A stretch of DNA of 64,000 nt from Paraburkholderia rhizosphaerae (GCF_004366595.1 NZ_SORE01000007.1:62001-126000); one strand, 5' to 3'. Shown: positions 53,457-62,686, counted from the first letter of the stretch. Notes: generated from the sequence alone by a model not told the origin. Translations and numbers: made by a program.

Positions 53457-53942
53457 ATGGCAATTCCGGCCTATATGTGGCTCAAGGACGATGGCGGCGC
53501 CGACATCAAAGGTTCGGTGACGGTGCAAGGCCGTGAAGGCAGCGTCGAACTCGTCGCGTTCGATCACGGCGTGCACATTCCGACCGACGGCAACACCGGC
53601 AAGCTCACCGGCACCCGCGTGCACAAGCCGATTACGCTGACAAAGGAAACCGACTCGTCGACGCCGTATCTGTACAAGGCGGTGACGAGCGGCCAGACGC
53701 TGAAGTCGGTCGAGATCCGGTGGTACAGGATCGACGACGCGGGCAAGGAAAAGGAGTACTTCAACACGAAGCTCGACAACGTGAAGATTGTCGCGGTGAA
53801 GCCGAAGATGCTCGACATCAAGAATCCGGACTATGAAAAGCACAATCATCTCGAAGACGTCGAATTGCGTTACGAGACGATTACCTGGTCGTATAAGGAC
53901 GGCAACATCATCCACAAGGACACGTGGAACGAACGTTCCTGA
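53457..53942 (+). CDS. hcp: T6SS tube protein Hcp (TssD)
   Basis: The 161-residue product is a typical Hcp: MAIPAYMWLKDDGGADIKGS, GREGSVELVAFDHGVHIPTD, THKPI-like RVHKPITLTKETDSSTPYLY, EIRWYRIDDAGKEKEYFNTK and HLEDVELRYETITWSYKDGN. Hcp hexamers stack into the inner tube that carries effectors and is expelled with VgrG. A very strong ribosome site (AGGAGGGAG) precedes the ATG, in keeping with the high Hcp dose needed. Hairpins lie on both sides, so its mRNA may be processed or expressed separately from the operon. Confidence 0.96.
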   Translation: MAIPAYMWLKDDGGADIKGSVTVQGREGSVELVAFDHGVHIPTDGNTGKLTGTRVHKPITLTKETDSSTPYLYKAVTSGQTLKSVEIRWYRIDDAGKEKEYFNTKLDNVKIVAVKPKMLDIKNPDYEKHNHLEDVELRYETITWSYKDGNIIHKDTWNERS

Positions 53943-54009
53943 TCCCTCGAATCCGCGTCGTAACGGGCTCGCGTGCACGCACGCCGCCTGAGCGCGCGCG
54001 TATCGCGTC

Positions 54010-54046
54010 GCCCGCCCGCGCTGCCCGCACAGCGGCGCGGGCGGGC
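54010..54046 (+). terminator. strong GC hairpin after hcp
   Basis: Perfect 12-base arms GCCCGCCCGCGC (54010-54021) and GCGCGGGCGGGC (54035-54046) flank a 13-base loop, in which GCTG/CAGC offers an alternative inner stem. It begins 67 bases after the hcp stop. No T run follows, so termination may be partial, allowing some read-through to clpV. Confidence 0.65.
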
Positions 54047-54080
54047 TCATCGCTCGAAGGCAGCGGCGTTTCTATCTGCC

Positions 54081-54171
54081 GCGCGATTTACCCTCGGTTT
54101 TCAACAGCGCTAATTGACCTCGGTATTTAACGGCGCCACTTGACCGCGCCACTTAACCACACTACTTCAAC
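54081..54171. repeat. seven imperfect 13-bp tandem units upstream of clpV
   Basis: Consecutive 13-mers are gcgcgatttaccc, tcggttttcaaca, gcgctaattgacc, tcggtatttaacg, gcgccacttgacc, gcgccacttaacc and acactacttcaac. Shared positions give roughly (G/T)CG(C/G)nAnTT(A/G)ACC. The array fills the gap between the hcp hairpin and the clpV ribosome site; the last unit ends 31 bases before the ATG. Confidence 0.7.
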
Positions 54172-54202
54172 TGTGCGATCTCACAGGTAGGACGATCGAA
54201 GC

Positions 54203-56974
54203 ATGCCCGTTACGAACACCCGCGACACGTCCACGCTGCTGCGCAAGCTCAACGCTCATTGCGCGCACGCGCTCGAGTCCGCCGCGAGCCTTTGCCACGC
54301 TCGCCTGGCAGGCGAGATCACGGTCGAACACTGGCTGTTGAAGCTACTCGCGGCCGGAGACGGTGACATCCCCGCGCTGCTGACGCGTTGCGAAATCGAC
54401 ATCGACGCGCTTTGGCAGGCCTTGATCGAATCGATCGATCGCGCGCCGCGCAATCTGCGCGGCAAGCCGGCGCTTTCCCTGCAGGTGGCCTGCGTGCTGG
54501 AAGACGCGTGGGGCTACGCATCGCTCGATACGATCGGCCATGCAACGAACGAGGCCATGAGCAAAACGATCCGCTCAGCCCATCTGCTGCAGGCAATCGT
54601 CGATGCACCGCACGTCTTGCATGCGCGCAACGTAGTGTCGCTGCTGCCGTTGTCGAGTGCGCACATCGGACAGTTACTGCCGCGGCTCGGCCAACTGTCC
54701 AGTGAAAGCGCGCCGTCCCTGTCTACTGAAGAACGATCGCCAAACGCGCCGATTTCCGTCGCGGGCTCCCGCTTCTCAGCCGATCAACGTCCGTCCTCGA
54801 CCGATCAACCCGCACCGGTCAGCGGCCACCCCTTCTCCGCCGCGCTGCCCGCCTCCGGAGAATCGCTCGCGCGCTTCGCGATCGACCTGACCGACAAGGC
54901 GCGCCGCGGCGATATCGACCCGGTGTTCGGACGCGACCGCGAAATCCAGCAGATGATCGATGTCCTCGCGCGGCGGCGGAAGAATAATCCGATCCTTGTC
55001 GGCGAACCCGGCGTCGGCAAAACGGCGCTGGTCGAAGGCCTCGCGCTGCGCGTCGTCGAAGGCAACGTCCCGGGCGTGATCCGCGACGTGCGCATCCTCA
55101 CGCTTGACCTCGGCCTGCTGCAAGCCGGTGCCGGCGTAAAGGGCGAGTTCGAGCAGCGTCTGAAAAACGTGATCGACGAAGTGCGCGCGTCCGCAGTGCC
55201 GGTCCTGCTGTTTATCGACGAGGCGCATACGTTGATCGGCGCCGGCAACGCCACCGGCGGCGCCGATGCGGCCAACCTTTTGAAGCCCGCGCTCGCGCGC
55301 GGCGAATTGCGCACGATCGCCGCGACCACATGGTCCGAATACAAGGAATTTTTCGAGCGCGACGCGGCGCTCGAACGACGCTTCCAGATCGTCAAGGTCG
55401 ACGAACCCGACGATGACACCGCGTGCCTGATGCTGCGCGGACTCGTGGAACGCTATGCGCAATACCATCGCGTGCACATTCGCGATGATGCGCTGGTCGC
55501 GGCGGTCAAGCTATCGCGCCGCTACATTCCGGCGCGGCAGTTGCCAGACAAGGCGGTCGATCTGATCGACACGGCCGCGGGCCGCGTACGCATGGCGCTT
55601 GAATCGCCGCCGGCGGACCTGCTGCGCGCGCGCGCAGCGGTCGCTGCACTCGAACTGGAACGCACGACGCTCGATGCCGACAGGAACGCCGGTATCGACC
55701 ACCGTCCGGCACGGCGGGAGACGCTCGACTCGCTGCTCGACGCGGCAAACGAAGCGTGCGCGACACTTCAGGCGCGCTACGAACGCGAATATGCGCTCGT
55801 CAACGCGCTCCATCAGCAACGCGACACGGCCGCCGGGACGCGCGACCCGCAACCGTTCGCCGCCGCCCGGCAGGCGCTCGCCGACGCACAAGGCGCCGCA
55901 CCGCTGGTCTTCGCCGATGTCGACGCGCTGGCCATTGCACGGGTGGTCGCCGAATGGACGGGCATACCCGTCGGCAACCTCGTCGAAGACGAATTGCGCC
56001 GGTTGTTGTCGCTCGAAACCGAACTGGCACACCGGGTCGTCGCCCAGCATGGCGCGCTCGCCGCACTCGCGCAGCACCTGCGTACCGCAAAAGCCGGACT
56101 GGCCAACGAACAAGCACCGCTCGGCGTATTTCTGCTAGCCGGGCCGTCCGGCGTCGGCAAGACTGAAACCGCGCTGGCACTGGCCGATCTGCTGTTTGGC
56201 GGCGAAGCCGCGCTGACCACCATCAACATGTCCGAGTATCAGGAATCTCACTGCACATCGCAGTTGAAGGGCTCGCCGCCTGGATACGTCGGCTATGGGC
56301 GTGGCGGCATCCTGACCGAAGCCGTGCGGCAACGTCCATACGGCGTGATCTTGCTCGACGAGGTCGAAAAAGCGCACCGCGACGTGCTCGACCTGTTCTA
56401 TCAGGTGTTCGATCGCGGCACGATGCGCGATGGCGAAGGACGCGAGATCGACTTCCGCCACTGCGTGATTCTGATGACCTCCAATCTCGGCACCAGGCAG
56501 ATCGACGAAGCCACACTCGACAACCGATCCCTATCGCAGGCCGAGTTGCTCGACGCGATCCGCCCTCAGCTCAACGCGCATTTCCAGCCGGCGTTGCTCG
56601 CGCGCTTCCAGACGTTGATCTATCAGCCACTCGACGTGGCGGCGCTCGCGTCGATCGTGCGCCTCAAGCTCGCGAAGGTCGCCGAGCGCCTGCACCGCCA
56701 ACACGATGTGCAGTTCGCGTGCGAGGACGATCTGATCGATGCCTTCGCGCAGCGATGTGTCGAACGCGAATCCGGCGCACGCAACGTCGATGCGTTCCTT
56801 AACCAGCGCATTCTGCCCGTGGTGTCGCGCGAATTGCTTGCACGGATGGCCAGCGGTTGCTCACCGGCGGCGATCCGGCTATCGGGCTCGCCGGACGGCG
56901 ATCTGACCATCGACTTTATCGAGAGGGACGACTCGCCCGTTGAGATCCCGGCGTGCGCATCGGTCACGCGGTGA
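54203..56974 (+). CDS. clpV: T6SS sheath-disassembly ATPase ClpV (TssH)
   Basis: The 923-residue AAA+ protein has a Clp N domain (about 10-160), a first ATPase with Walker A GEPGVGKT (from residue 267) and Walker B VLLFIDEAHTLIGAG. A ClpB-type middle region follows, then a second ATPase with GPSGVGKT (from 647), SEYQESHCTSQLKGSPPGYV and VILLDEVEKAHRD. The N-terminal stretch LLRKLNAHCAHALESAASLC is the ClpV form that recognises the TssC N-terminus. It recycles contracted TssBC sheath with ATP. A Ser/Pro-rich insert (about 170-220) between the N domain and the first ATPase is longer than usual. Confidence 0.95.
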   Translation: MPVTNTRDTSTLLRKLNAHCAHALESAASLCHARLAGEITVEHWLLKLLAAGDGDIPALLTRCEIDIDALWQALIESIDRAPRNLRGKPALSLQVACVLEDAWGYASLDTIGHATNEAMSKTIRSAHLLQAIVDAPHVLHARNVVSLLPLSSAHIGQLLPRLGQLSSESAPSLSTEERSPNAPISVAGSRFSADQRPSSTDQPAPVSGHPFSAALPASGESLARFAIDLTDKARRGDIDPVFGRDREIQQMIDVLARRRKNNPILVGEPGVGKTALVEGLALRVVEGNVPGVIRDVRILTLDLGLLQAGAGVKGEFEQRLKNVIDEVRASAVPVLLFIDEAHTLIGAGNATGGADAANLLKPALARGELRTIAATTWSEYKEFFERDAALERRFQIVKVDEPDDDTACLMLRGLVERYAQYHRVHIRDDALVAAVKLSRRYIPARQLPDKAVDLIDTAAGRVRMALESPPADLLRARAAVAALELERTTLDADRNAGIDHRPARRETLDSLLDAANEACATLQARYEREYALVNALHQQRDTAAGTRDPQPFAAARQALADAQGAAPLVFADVDALAIARVVAEWTGIPVGNLVEDELRRLLSLETELAHRVVAQHGALAALAQHLRTAKAGLANEQAPLGVFLLAGPSGVGKTETALALADLLFGGEAALTTINMSEYQESHCTSQLKGSPPGYVGYGRGGILTEAVRQRPYGVILLDEVEKAHRDVLDLFYQVFDRGTMRDGEGREIDFRHCVILMTSNLGTRQIDEATLDNRSLSQAELLDAIRPQLNAHFQPALLARFQTLIYQPLDVAALASIVRLKLAKVAERLHRQHDVQFACEDDLIDAFAQRCVERESGARNVDAFLNQRILPVVSRELLARMASGCSPAAIRLSGSPDGDLTIDFIERDDSPVEIPACASVTR

Positions 56975-57002
56975 CACCCCCGATTTATCGTAGAGAAACG
57001 CC

Positions 57003-57413
57003 ATGCCAGCCCGTCCTTCCCTCTATGACGTCCTGCTCGCGCATATCGGCGGCGAGCCGCTCGATGCGTACGACGACCGCACGCTCGAATGCATGAGCGT
57101 GCAGCAAAACATCCGGCGCATTCTGAATACCCGCGCCGGCGCGCTCAAGCATTTACCGGACTATGGGCTCCCCGATCTGACCAACGTCTATAAGGCGCTG
57201 CCTGCCTCCGCGCATCTACTGAAAAGCCAGATGGAAACCACCTTGCTGAAGTACGAGCCGCGGGTCCGCTCAATCGACATCGAGATTATCGAAAACGATG
57301 ACCCCGGCGTCCTGGTCAGCTTTGAAATGGTCTGCCATTTGCGCAAAAGCGGACTCGTGCGGTTCGGCACGCATTTCGAGCCGCCGGGCCGGATGCGGAT
57401 CGTCCGTCGCTGA
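57003..57413 (+). CDS. tssE: T6SS baseplate protein TssE (gp25-like)
   Basis: The 136-residue protein is a gp25/GPW lysozyme-like TssE: PSLYDVLLAHIGGEPLDAYD, SVQQNIRRILNTRAGALKHL, DYGLPDLTNVYKALPASA and YEPRVRSIDIEIIENDDPGV. It joins TssF/TssG in the wedge and helps start sheath polymerisation. It begins 28 bases after clpV, behind AGAGAA, and is the last gene of the rightward operon. A 226-base gap without a seen gene follows. Confidence 0.94.
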   Translation: MPARPSLYDVLLAHIGGEPLDAYDDRTLECMSVQQNIRRILNTRAGALKHLPDYGLPDLTNVYKALPASAHLLKSQMETTLLKYEPRVRSIDIEIIENDDPGVLVSFEMVCHLRKSGLVRFGTHFEPPGRMRIVRR

Positions 57414-57639
57414 CCCCCGGCACCACAGCCGTCGCGCGAAGCCGGAACACCCGCCACGCACGATCCTTTTCCAAAACGCACGGCACACCGCGTCGTGCGG
57501 GTACGCACGGTCATGCTCCGTTTAAAATGGACTGCTCGCGCCGGTTCAATGACGGACAAAGCGCCGCGAGTCAGCACCCGCGCGGCCCAACCAACCCGCG
57601 CCCCAACTCAAGCCGTTCAGCGTTTTGCAAGGTACCTTC

Positions 57640-58317
57640 ATGCGCATTCTGGTCGTCGAAGACGAGCCCAAGACGGGCGCCTATCTGAAGAAAGGGCTTG
57701 AAGAGTCCGGCTATAGCGTCGATGTCGCGACTGACGGCGCCGACGGCCTGATCCTCGCGCAGGAAGAAGACTACGACGTGATCGTGCTGGACGTGATGCT
57801 GCCGACGATGGACGGCTGGGCCGTTCTGAAAACCCTGCGCGCGACGCGCTCGACACCCGTGCTGTTTCTCACCGCGCGCGACGACATCGACGACCGCGTG
57901 CGCGGCCTCGAACTCGGCGGCGACGACTATCTGGTCAAACCGTTCGCGTTCGTCGAATTGCTCGCCCGCGTGCGCACGCTCGCGCGTCGCGGCCCGCCGC
58001 GCGAAAGCGAACTGCTGAAAGTCGGCGACCTCGAAATCGACGTGAACCGGCGTCGCGTGAAACGAGGTGCGACCCGCATCGACCTGACGCCGCGCGAATT
58101 CTCGCTGCTGCAACTGCTCGCGCGCCGCCAGGGCGAAGTGCTAAGCCGCACGCAAATCGCGTCGTATGTGTGGGATATGAACTTCGACAGCGACACGAAC
58201 GTCGTCGAAGTCGCGATCCGCCGGCTGCGCGCCAAAATCGACGACGGCTACGAAGTCAAACTGATCCAGACCGTGCGCGGCGTCGGCTACGTGATCGACT
58301 ATAAAGAGTCCAACTGA
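57640..58317 (+). CDS. Heavy-metal-type response regulator (IrlR/CusR-like)
   Basis: The 225-residue OmpR-family regulator starts [20 protein letters not shown], the classic heavy-metal regulator opening. It has the phospho-acceptor Asp51 in VIVLDVMLP, the Lys in YLVKPFAF, and a winged helix with [20 protein letters not shown] and [18 protein letters not shown] 57640 follows AAGG; an in-frame codon five residues earlier is less likely. It overlaps the kinase gene by one base. It probably senses metal or envelope stress and controls the RND efflux operon to its right. Confidence 0.9.
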   Translation: MRILVVEDEPKTGAYLKKGLEESGYSVDVATDGADGLILAQEEDYDVIVLDVMLPTMDGWAVLKTLRATRSTPVLFLTARDDIDDRVRGLELGGDDYLVKPFAFVELLARVRTLARRGPPRESELLKVGDLEIDVNRRRVKRGATRIDLTPREFSLLQLLARRQGEVLSRTQIASYVWDMNFDSDTNVVEVAIRRLRAKIDDGYEVKLIQTVRGVGYVIDYKESN

Positions 58318-59732
58318 TGGCCGGCCGCTCGCTGACCACGACACTCGCGCTCGCGTTTGCGGGAACAACCATCGCGGTGTTCGCGCTGGTCGGCAGCGTG
58401 CTCTATTTCGCGCTCGAAAAGCAGGTGACCCAGCAGGACGACGACGAGATCGTGCTCGCCGCGCGCCACACGCGGCGTCTCGCGAACGAATTGCGCTCCG
58501 CCGACGACGTGCGCGCGCATGCCGACCGTCTGATCAGCCAGGTGCTAGGCAATGCCACGCTGTCGATGGCCGTGCGCGACACGAACAACCAGATGCTGCT
58601 CAGTCACAACATCGACGGCGGCGCGACGTCGATGATCGAGCCGCTGGTCGCGACGCAGCGGGTCCCGCAATCCGCGCGCATCACCGAAACCGCGATCGCC
58701 GAAGCGCGGCGCGACTCGCGGGTGCCCGTGCGTGGCCTCGCTGCCGACGCATCGCTCGCCGACGGCAGCACGGTAACAATCGTCATCGCGCGCGACATGT
58801 CCGACCGCTGGCTGCTGCTCGATCACTATCGCGACCGCCTGTACGGCGCCGGCTTCGCCGGGATGCTGCTCGCGTTCCTGATGAGCTGGATGCTGGTCCA
58901 TGAATCGCTGCGCCCGCTGCGCCAGCTTGCCGCGCACGCGGCACAGGTGACTGTGGACCGGTTGCACGAGCGGATGAAAATCGACAACGCGCCGCGCGAG
59001 CTCGCGGCGGTGATCGCGTCGCTCAACGCGATGCTCGAGCGGCTCGCGGGCGGCTTTCAGCGAATGTCCCAGTACACCGCCGATCTCGCGCACGATATGC
59101 GCACGCCGCTTGCGAACCTGCGCGGCTCGAACGAAGTCGCGCTCGCGCGGCCGCGCAGCGCCGAAGATTACCAGGCGGTGCTCGAATCGAACCTCGAGGA
59201 ATGCGAGCGCCTGTCGCGGATGATCGAAAGCGTGCTGTTCCTCGCACGCGCCGAGCATCCGCAATTCGCCACGCATATGAAAACGGTCGATACACACGAG
59301 GAGCTCAAGCGTGTCGCGGACTACTTCGAAGGTCTCGCCGACGATGCCGGCGTGCAGGTGCACGTCACCGGCGCCGGTGAAGTCCGCGCCGATCCCGAGT
59401 TGTTTCGCCGCGCGGTGTCGAACCTGCTGGCCAATGCGATACGCCATACGCCGCGCGGGCGCGAGATCAGGCTCAGCGCCGAACCGGGCGCGCATGCGGT
59501 GCGCGTGACGGTCGCCAATCAGGGTTCGCGTATCGATCCATCCGCGCTCGAACGCGTGTTCGACCGGTTCTACCGCGCCGACCCGGCGCGCCACCACGCG
59601 CCGGCCGGTCCCGCCTCGACCGGTCTGGGCCTTGCGATCGTCCGCACGATCATGGAACTACACGGTGGCAGCGCGTACGCGGAAAGCGACGAAGCCAGCA
59701 CGCGCTTTATTTTGCGCTTTCCGAAGACGTAA
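58317..59732 (+). CDS. Heavy-metal-type sensor histidine kinase
   Basis: The 471-residue protein has a first membrane helix (about 8-33), a periplasmic sensor domain, and a second helix near 180-200 (GFAGMLLAFLMSWMLVHESL). A HAMP region with RPLRQLAAHAAQVTVDRLHE follows. The kinase core has His259 in TADLAHDMRTPLANL, the N box LLANAIRHTP, and GLGLAIVRTIMELHGG. It matches CusS/IrlS-type kinases. Its last 26 bases overlap, tail to tail, the outer membrane factor gene on the other strand. The sensed metal or compound is unknown; no His-rich metal site is obvious. Confidence 0.9.
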   Translation: MAGRSLTTTLALAFAGTTIAVFALVGSVLYFALEKQVTQQDDDEIVLAARHTRRLANELRSADDVRAHADRLISQVLGNATLSMAVRDTNNQMLLSHNIDGGATSMIEPLVATQRVPQSARITETAIAEARRDSRVPVRGLAADASLADGSTVTIVIARDMSDRWLLLDHYRDRLYGAGFAGMLLAFLMSWMLVHESLRPLRQLAAHAAQVTVDRLHERMKIDNAPRELAAVIASLNAMLERLAGGFQRMSQYTADLAHDMRTPLANLRGSNEVALARPRSAEDYQAVLESNLEECERLSRMIESVLFLARAEHPQFATHMKTVDTHEELKRVADYFEGLADDAGVQVHVTGAGEVRADPELFRRAVSNLLANAIRHTPRGREIRLSAEPGAHAVRVTVANQGSRIDPSALERVFDRFYRADPARHHAPAGPASTGLGLAIVRTIMELHGGSAYAESDEASTRFILRFPKT

Positions 59733-61341
59733 GCACTGCGCGATCCCATCCGCCGCCGAGCGCCCTGAGCAGCTGCACGCTTGCATCGATACGCCGCGCG
59801 TCGATCTGATCGACGGTGCGCTCGTTGGTCAGCGCGATCGTCTGCGCAGTCACGACGTCGAGATAGCTGACCGCGCCGGCGTTGAACTGATTCGTCGTCA
59901 GCAACAGCGAACGCTGCGCGGCAGTGGCCGCGAGCTGCTGGCTTTGCGCTTCGCTCGCGAGTGTCGAAAGCGCGGACAGCTGGTCTTCGACCTGCTGGAA
60001 CGCGACCAGCACCGTTTGCCGATAGTCGGCGACCACGCCGTTGTACTGTGCGTGCGCACCTTGCAGCGCGGCATTGCGTCGGCCGCCATCGAACAGCGTG
60101 CCGGCGAGTTGTGCCCCGAGCGACCAGAACAGGCTCGGCGCGGTCAACCAGGGCGCGAAGAATGTGCTTTCGAGGCCGGAACTCGCGGACAGAGTCAGGC
60201 TCGGGTAGTACGCGGCGCGTGCTTCGCCGATTTGCGCGTTGGCCTCGGCGACGCGTCGCTCGGCCGCCGCGATATCGGGCCGGCGCTCGAGCAGTTGCGA
60301 CGGCAGCCCCGGCGGAATATCGGGCACCGGTACCGCCGACGTGTTCGGCGCTATCGTGAACGTCGACGCCGGCTCGCCGATCAGCGTCGCGATCGCGTGC
60401 TGCAACTGCGCGCGCTGCACGTCGATATCGGTGTCCTGCGTGCGCGTGCTTTCAAGCTGCGTTTGCGCCTGCGCGACCACCGACGCATCGACCACGCCGA
60501 TCTGAAACTTCTGCTGGACGATCTTCAGCGCGGCCGCATAGGCGGTCAACGTGTCGTCGAGCAGCTTCTTCTGGATATCGAGTGCACGCAGATCGAAGTA
60601 GTCGGCGGCGAGATCCGCGCTGACCGACAGACGCACCGCGTCGAGATCCGCCTGGGACGCCTGTGCCTCGTCGCTCGCCCCCACCACCGAATCGCGCACC
60701 CGGCCGAACAGGTCCGGCTCCCAACTTGCGTTCAGACCGACCGAGTAGTCGGGCAGCGTCAGGCCCGCCTTCGATAAATGCTTGACGTTCTGCGACGACC
60801 GGAACCGCTCGGCGGAGGTCCCGGCGGTGACCGTCGGGAAGAATCCCGAGCGCTGATACGCAACCATCGAACGCGCCTCCTCCAGTTGCGCGATCGCTTT
60901 CTTCACGGTCTGATTCGATACGTCGACGCGTGCTTCCAGGCTATTCAGTTCAGCGTCGTTGAAAACGGTCCACCAGGGGCCGCGCGGCGCGGCATCTCCG
61001 GGTGCGGCGACCGACCAGCCATTCGCGGGTTGCGGCGTTGCCGACGCGCCCGCGAAGTGGGCCGGTACGTCGACATCGGGCTTCGTATACGCCGGCAGCG
61101 TCGAACAGGCCGCCAGCGAGACGGCGAGCAGGCCGGCAAGCGCCGCGCGTGAGGCAATGCCAGAGGCGGCTGTCGGTGCGGCCTTCAGTGCGCCGCTCGG
61201 GACTGCCGTTGGCGTATCTCTCAGCGCGCCACTCGGCGCAACCCTCTGTGCACACGTCAATGCGCCCCCGAACACGCGTCCAAGCGCACCTCTCACTGCG
61301 GCGTCGCACCGACGCATCCATGATACGGGCAGGTTCGTCAT
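59707..61341 (-). CDS. NodT-family outer-membrane efflux lipoprotein
   Basis: The start is taken as ATG 61341, with AGGAG six bases upstream; ATG 61377, overlapping the adaptor stop, is an alternative. The 544-residue protein has an odd N-terminal stretch of about 60 residues before the true lipoprotein signal (ALAGLLAVSLAACSTLPAYT). Two TolC-type repeats follow, with PWWTVFNDAELNSLEARV, SWEPDLFGRVRDSVVGA and LPSQLLERRPDIAAAERRV, then GDAR-like IGEARAAYYPSLTLSASSGL. It forms the outer-membrane channel of the tripartite pump. The N-terminal extension includes a repeat-like VPSGALKAAPTAASG part. Confidence 0.9.
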   Translation of the reverse strand: MTNLPVSWMRRCDAAVRGALGRVFGGALTCAQRVAPSGALRDTPTAVPSGALKAAPTAASGIASRAALAGLLAVSLAACSTLPAYTKPDVDVPAHFAGASATPQPANGWSVAAPGDAAPRGPWWTVFNDAELNSLEARVDVSNQTVKKAIAQLEEARSMVAYQRSGFFPTVTAGTSAERFRSSQNVKHLSKAGLTLPDYSVGLNASWEPDLFGRVRDSVVGASDEAQASQADLDAVRLSVSADLAADYFDLRALDIQKKLLDDTLTAYAAALKIVQQKFQIGVVDASVVAQAQTQLESTRTQDTDIDVQRAQLQHAIATLIGEPASTFTIAPNTSAVPVPDIPPGLPSQLLERRPDIAAAERRVAEANAQIGEARAAYYPSLTLSASSGLESTFFAPWLTAPSLFWSLGAQLAGTLFDGGRRNAALQGAHAQYNGVVADYRQTVLVAFQQVEDQLSALSTLASEAQSQQLAATAAQRSLLLTTNQFNAGAVSYLDVVTAQTIALTNERTVDQIDARRIDASVQLLRALGGGWDRAVLTSSESAK

Positions 61342-61373
61342 CATCCGCTCCTGGTTCTTCGCACCGTCGGCTC

Positions 61374-62639
61374 TCATTTGCTGGCCACCGCCGCGCCGGG
61401 CGCCGGCGCTTCAACCGTGATCGGTTCGCCCGTTACGATCGAGTCGCCGGGATTGTTGATCACGCGATCGGTCGTCGTGAGCCCGGTCGCAATTTCGACA
61501 TAGGTGCCAAAGTCGCGGCCGATCGTCACCGTTTTCAGCTGCACCGTGTTATCGGCGCCAGCCAACGCCACGGTCACGCCATCCGGCCGGAACAGCAGCG
61601 CGCTGACCGGCAGTTCGAGCGCCGGGTTCGCAGAATCCAGCTGCAGGTGCACTTGTGCATACGCGCCCGGCAGCAACGCACCGCCGGCATTGTCGACGTC
61701 GACTTCGACGCGCAGCGTGCGGCTCACCGGATCGATCGCGTCGGCGCTACGCGCGACCTTCGCGTCGAAGCGTCGTCCCGGGTATTGCTGCGTCGTCAGG
61801 TAGACAGACGTGCCCGGCTTGACCTCGCTCGCATCGTTTTGCGGCACATCGATGTACACGCGCAGCGTGCTCGTCTGTTCGACATGGAACAATTCGCCTG
61901 GCATCGTCGCGAGACCCGGCGCGCCGCCCGCGGTGACAAGCGAACCGATGTCGACGTTGCGCGCGGTCACGACGCCATCGAATGGCGCAGTCACCTTCTC
62001 ATACGACACCAGTTCCGACAGCCGCGCGACGTTCGCCTGCGCTGACGCGAGAATCGAGCGCTTCGCCTCCATGTCACTGGTTTTCGCGTCGGCGTCCTGC
62101 GGCGCGACCGATTGCGTCTTCAACAATTCGTGCCAGCGCTGCGCGGTCGTATTCGCGTACGCGTAGTTCGCCTGCGCGGTCGCTTCGTCCGCGCGCGCCT
62201 GGCGCAATTGCGCGTCGAGCTCCGGCGTTTCGATCACGGCCAGTGTCTCGCCGGCTTTAACCTTCGCGCCGATGTCGGTGTACCAGTGCGTGACATACCC
62301 GCTCGTGCGTGCGTAGATCGATGCGTCCGCGTACGGCATCACCGAGCCCGGCAACAGCAATTCGCTCGATGCGGGCGCAGGCTTGGGCGTCACGATCGAC
62401 ACCGGCAGCGCACGTTGCGCGGCGACCTGATCGGTCAACGCGCGCTTCGCTTCGAGCCGCGGCATCACACCGATCGCGAGCAGCACCGCCGCCAGTCCCC
62501 CCAGCGCGAGCAGCGCGTGATAGCGCCGTTTCACGACCGGCCGCGGCGATTCCGGCGCGCCGTCGCTGTGTGCGGGTGCGCCGCTTTCGTTCTGTTCGTT
62601 CGAACGATCAAGTTGGGTATCGGTATCGGGGGTGTTCAT
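61374..62639 (-). CDS. RND efflux periplasmic adaptor (membrane fusion protein)
   Basis: The 421-residue protein has a polar N-terminus, one membrane anchor (about 42-60: HALLALGGLAAVLLAIGV) and the adaptor plan: barrel-sandwich lipoyl halves (YARTSGYVTHWYTDIGAKVK and VTAPFDGVVTARNVDIGSLV) around an alpha hairpin. A beta barrel follows (LRVYIDVPQNDASEVKPGTS), then a membrane-proximal domain ending TTDRVINNPGDSIVTGEPIT. It bridges the permease and the outer membrane channel. Gene order permease-adaptor-channel differs from the more common adaptor-permease-channel. Confidence 0.9.
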   Translation of the reverse strand: MNTPDTDTQLDRSNEQNESGAPAHSDGAPESPRPVVKRRYHALLALGGLAAVLLAIGVMPRLEAKRALTDQVAAQRALPVSIVTPKPAPASSELLLPGSVMPYADASIYARTSGYVTHWYTDIGAKVKAGETLAVIETPELDAQLRQARADEATAQANYAYANTTAQRWHELLKTQSVAPQDADAKTSDMEAKRSILASAQANVARLSELVSYEKVTAPFDGVVTARNVDIGSLVTAGGAPGLATMPGELFHVEQTSTLRVYIDVPQNDASEVKPGTSVYLTTQQYPGRRFDAKVARSADAIDPVSRTLRVEVDVDNAGGALLPGAYAQVHLQLDSANPALELPVSALLFRPDGVTVALAGADNTVQLKTVTIGRDFGTYVEIATGLTTTDRVINNPGDSIVTGEPITVEAPAPGAAVASK

Positions 62640-62686
62640 TGCGGTTCTCTGGCGAAAGGCATGGCGAACGGACGGGTCAGGCTGGA

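Noticed and set aside
54081..54171. Array near clpV considered as a CRISPR
   Set aside because: Units are 13 bases, contiguous and without spacers; no cas gene is in the window.
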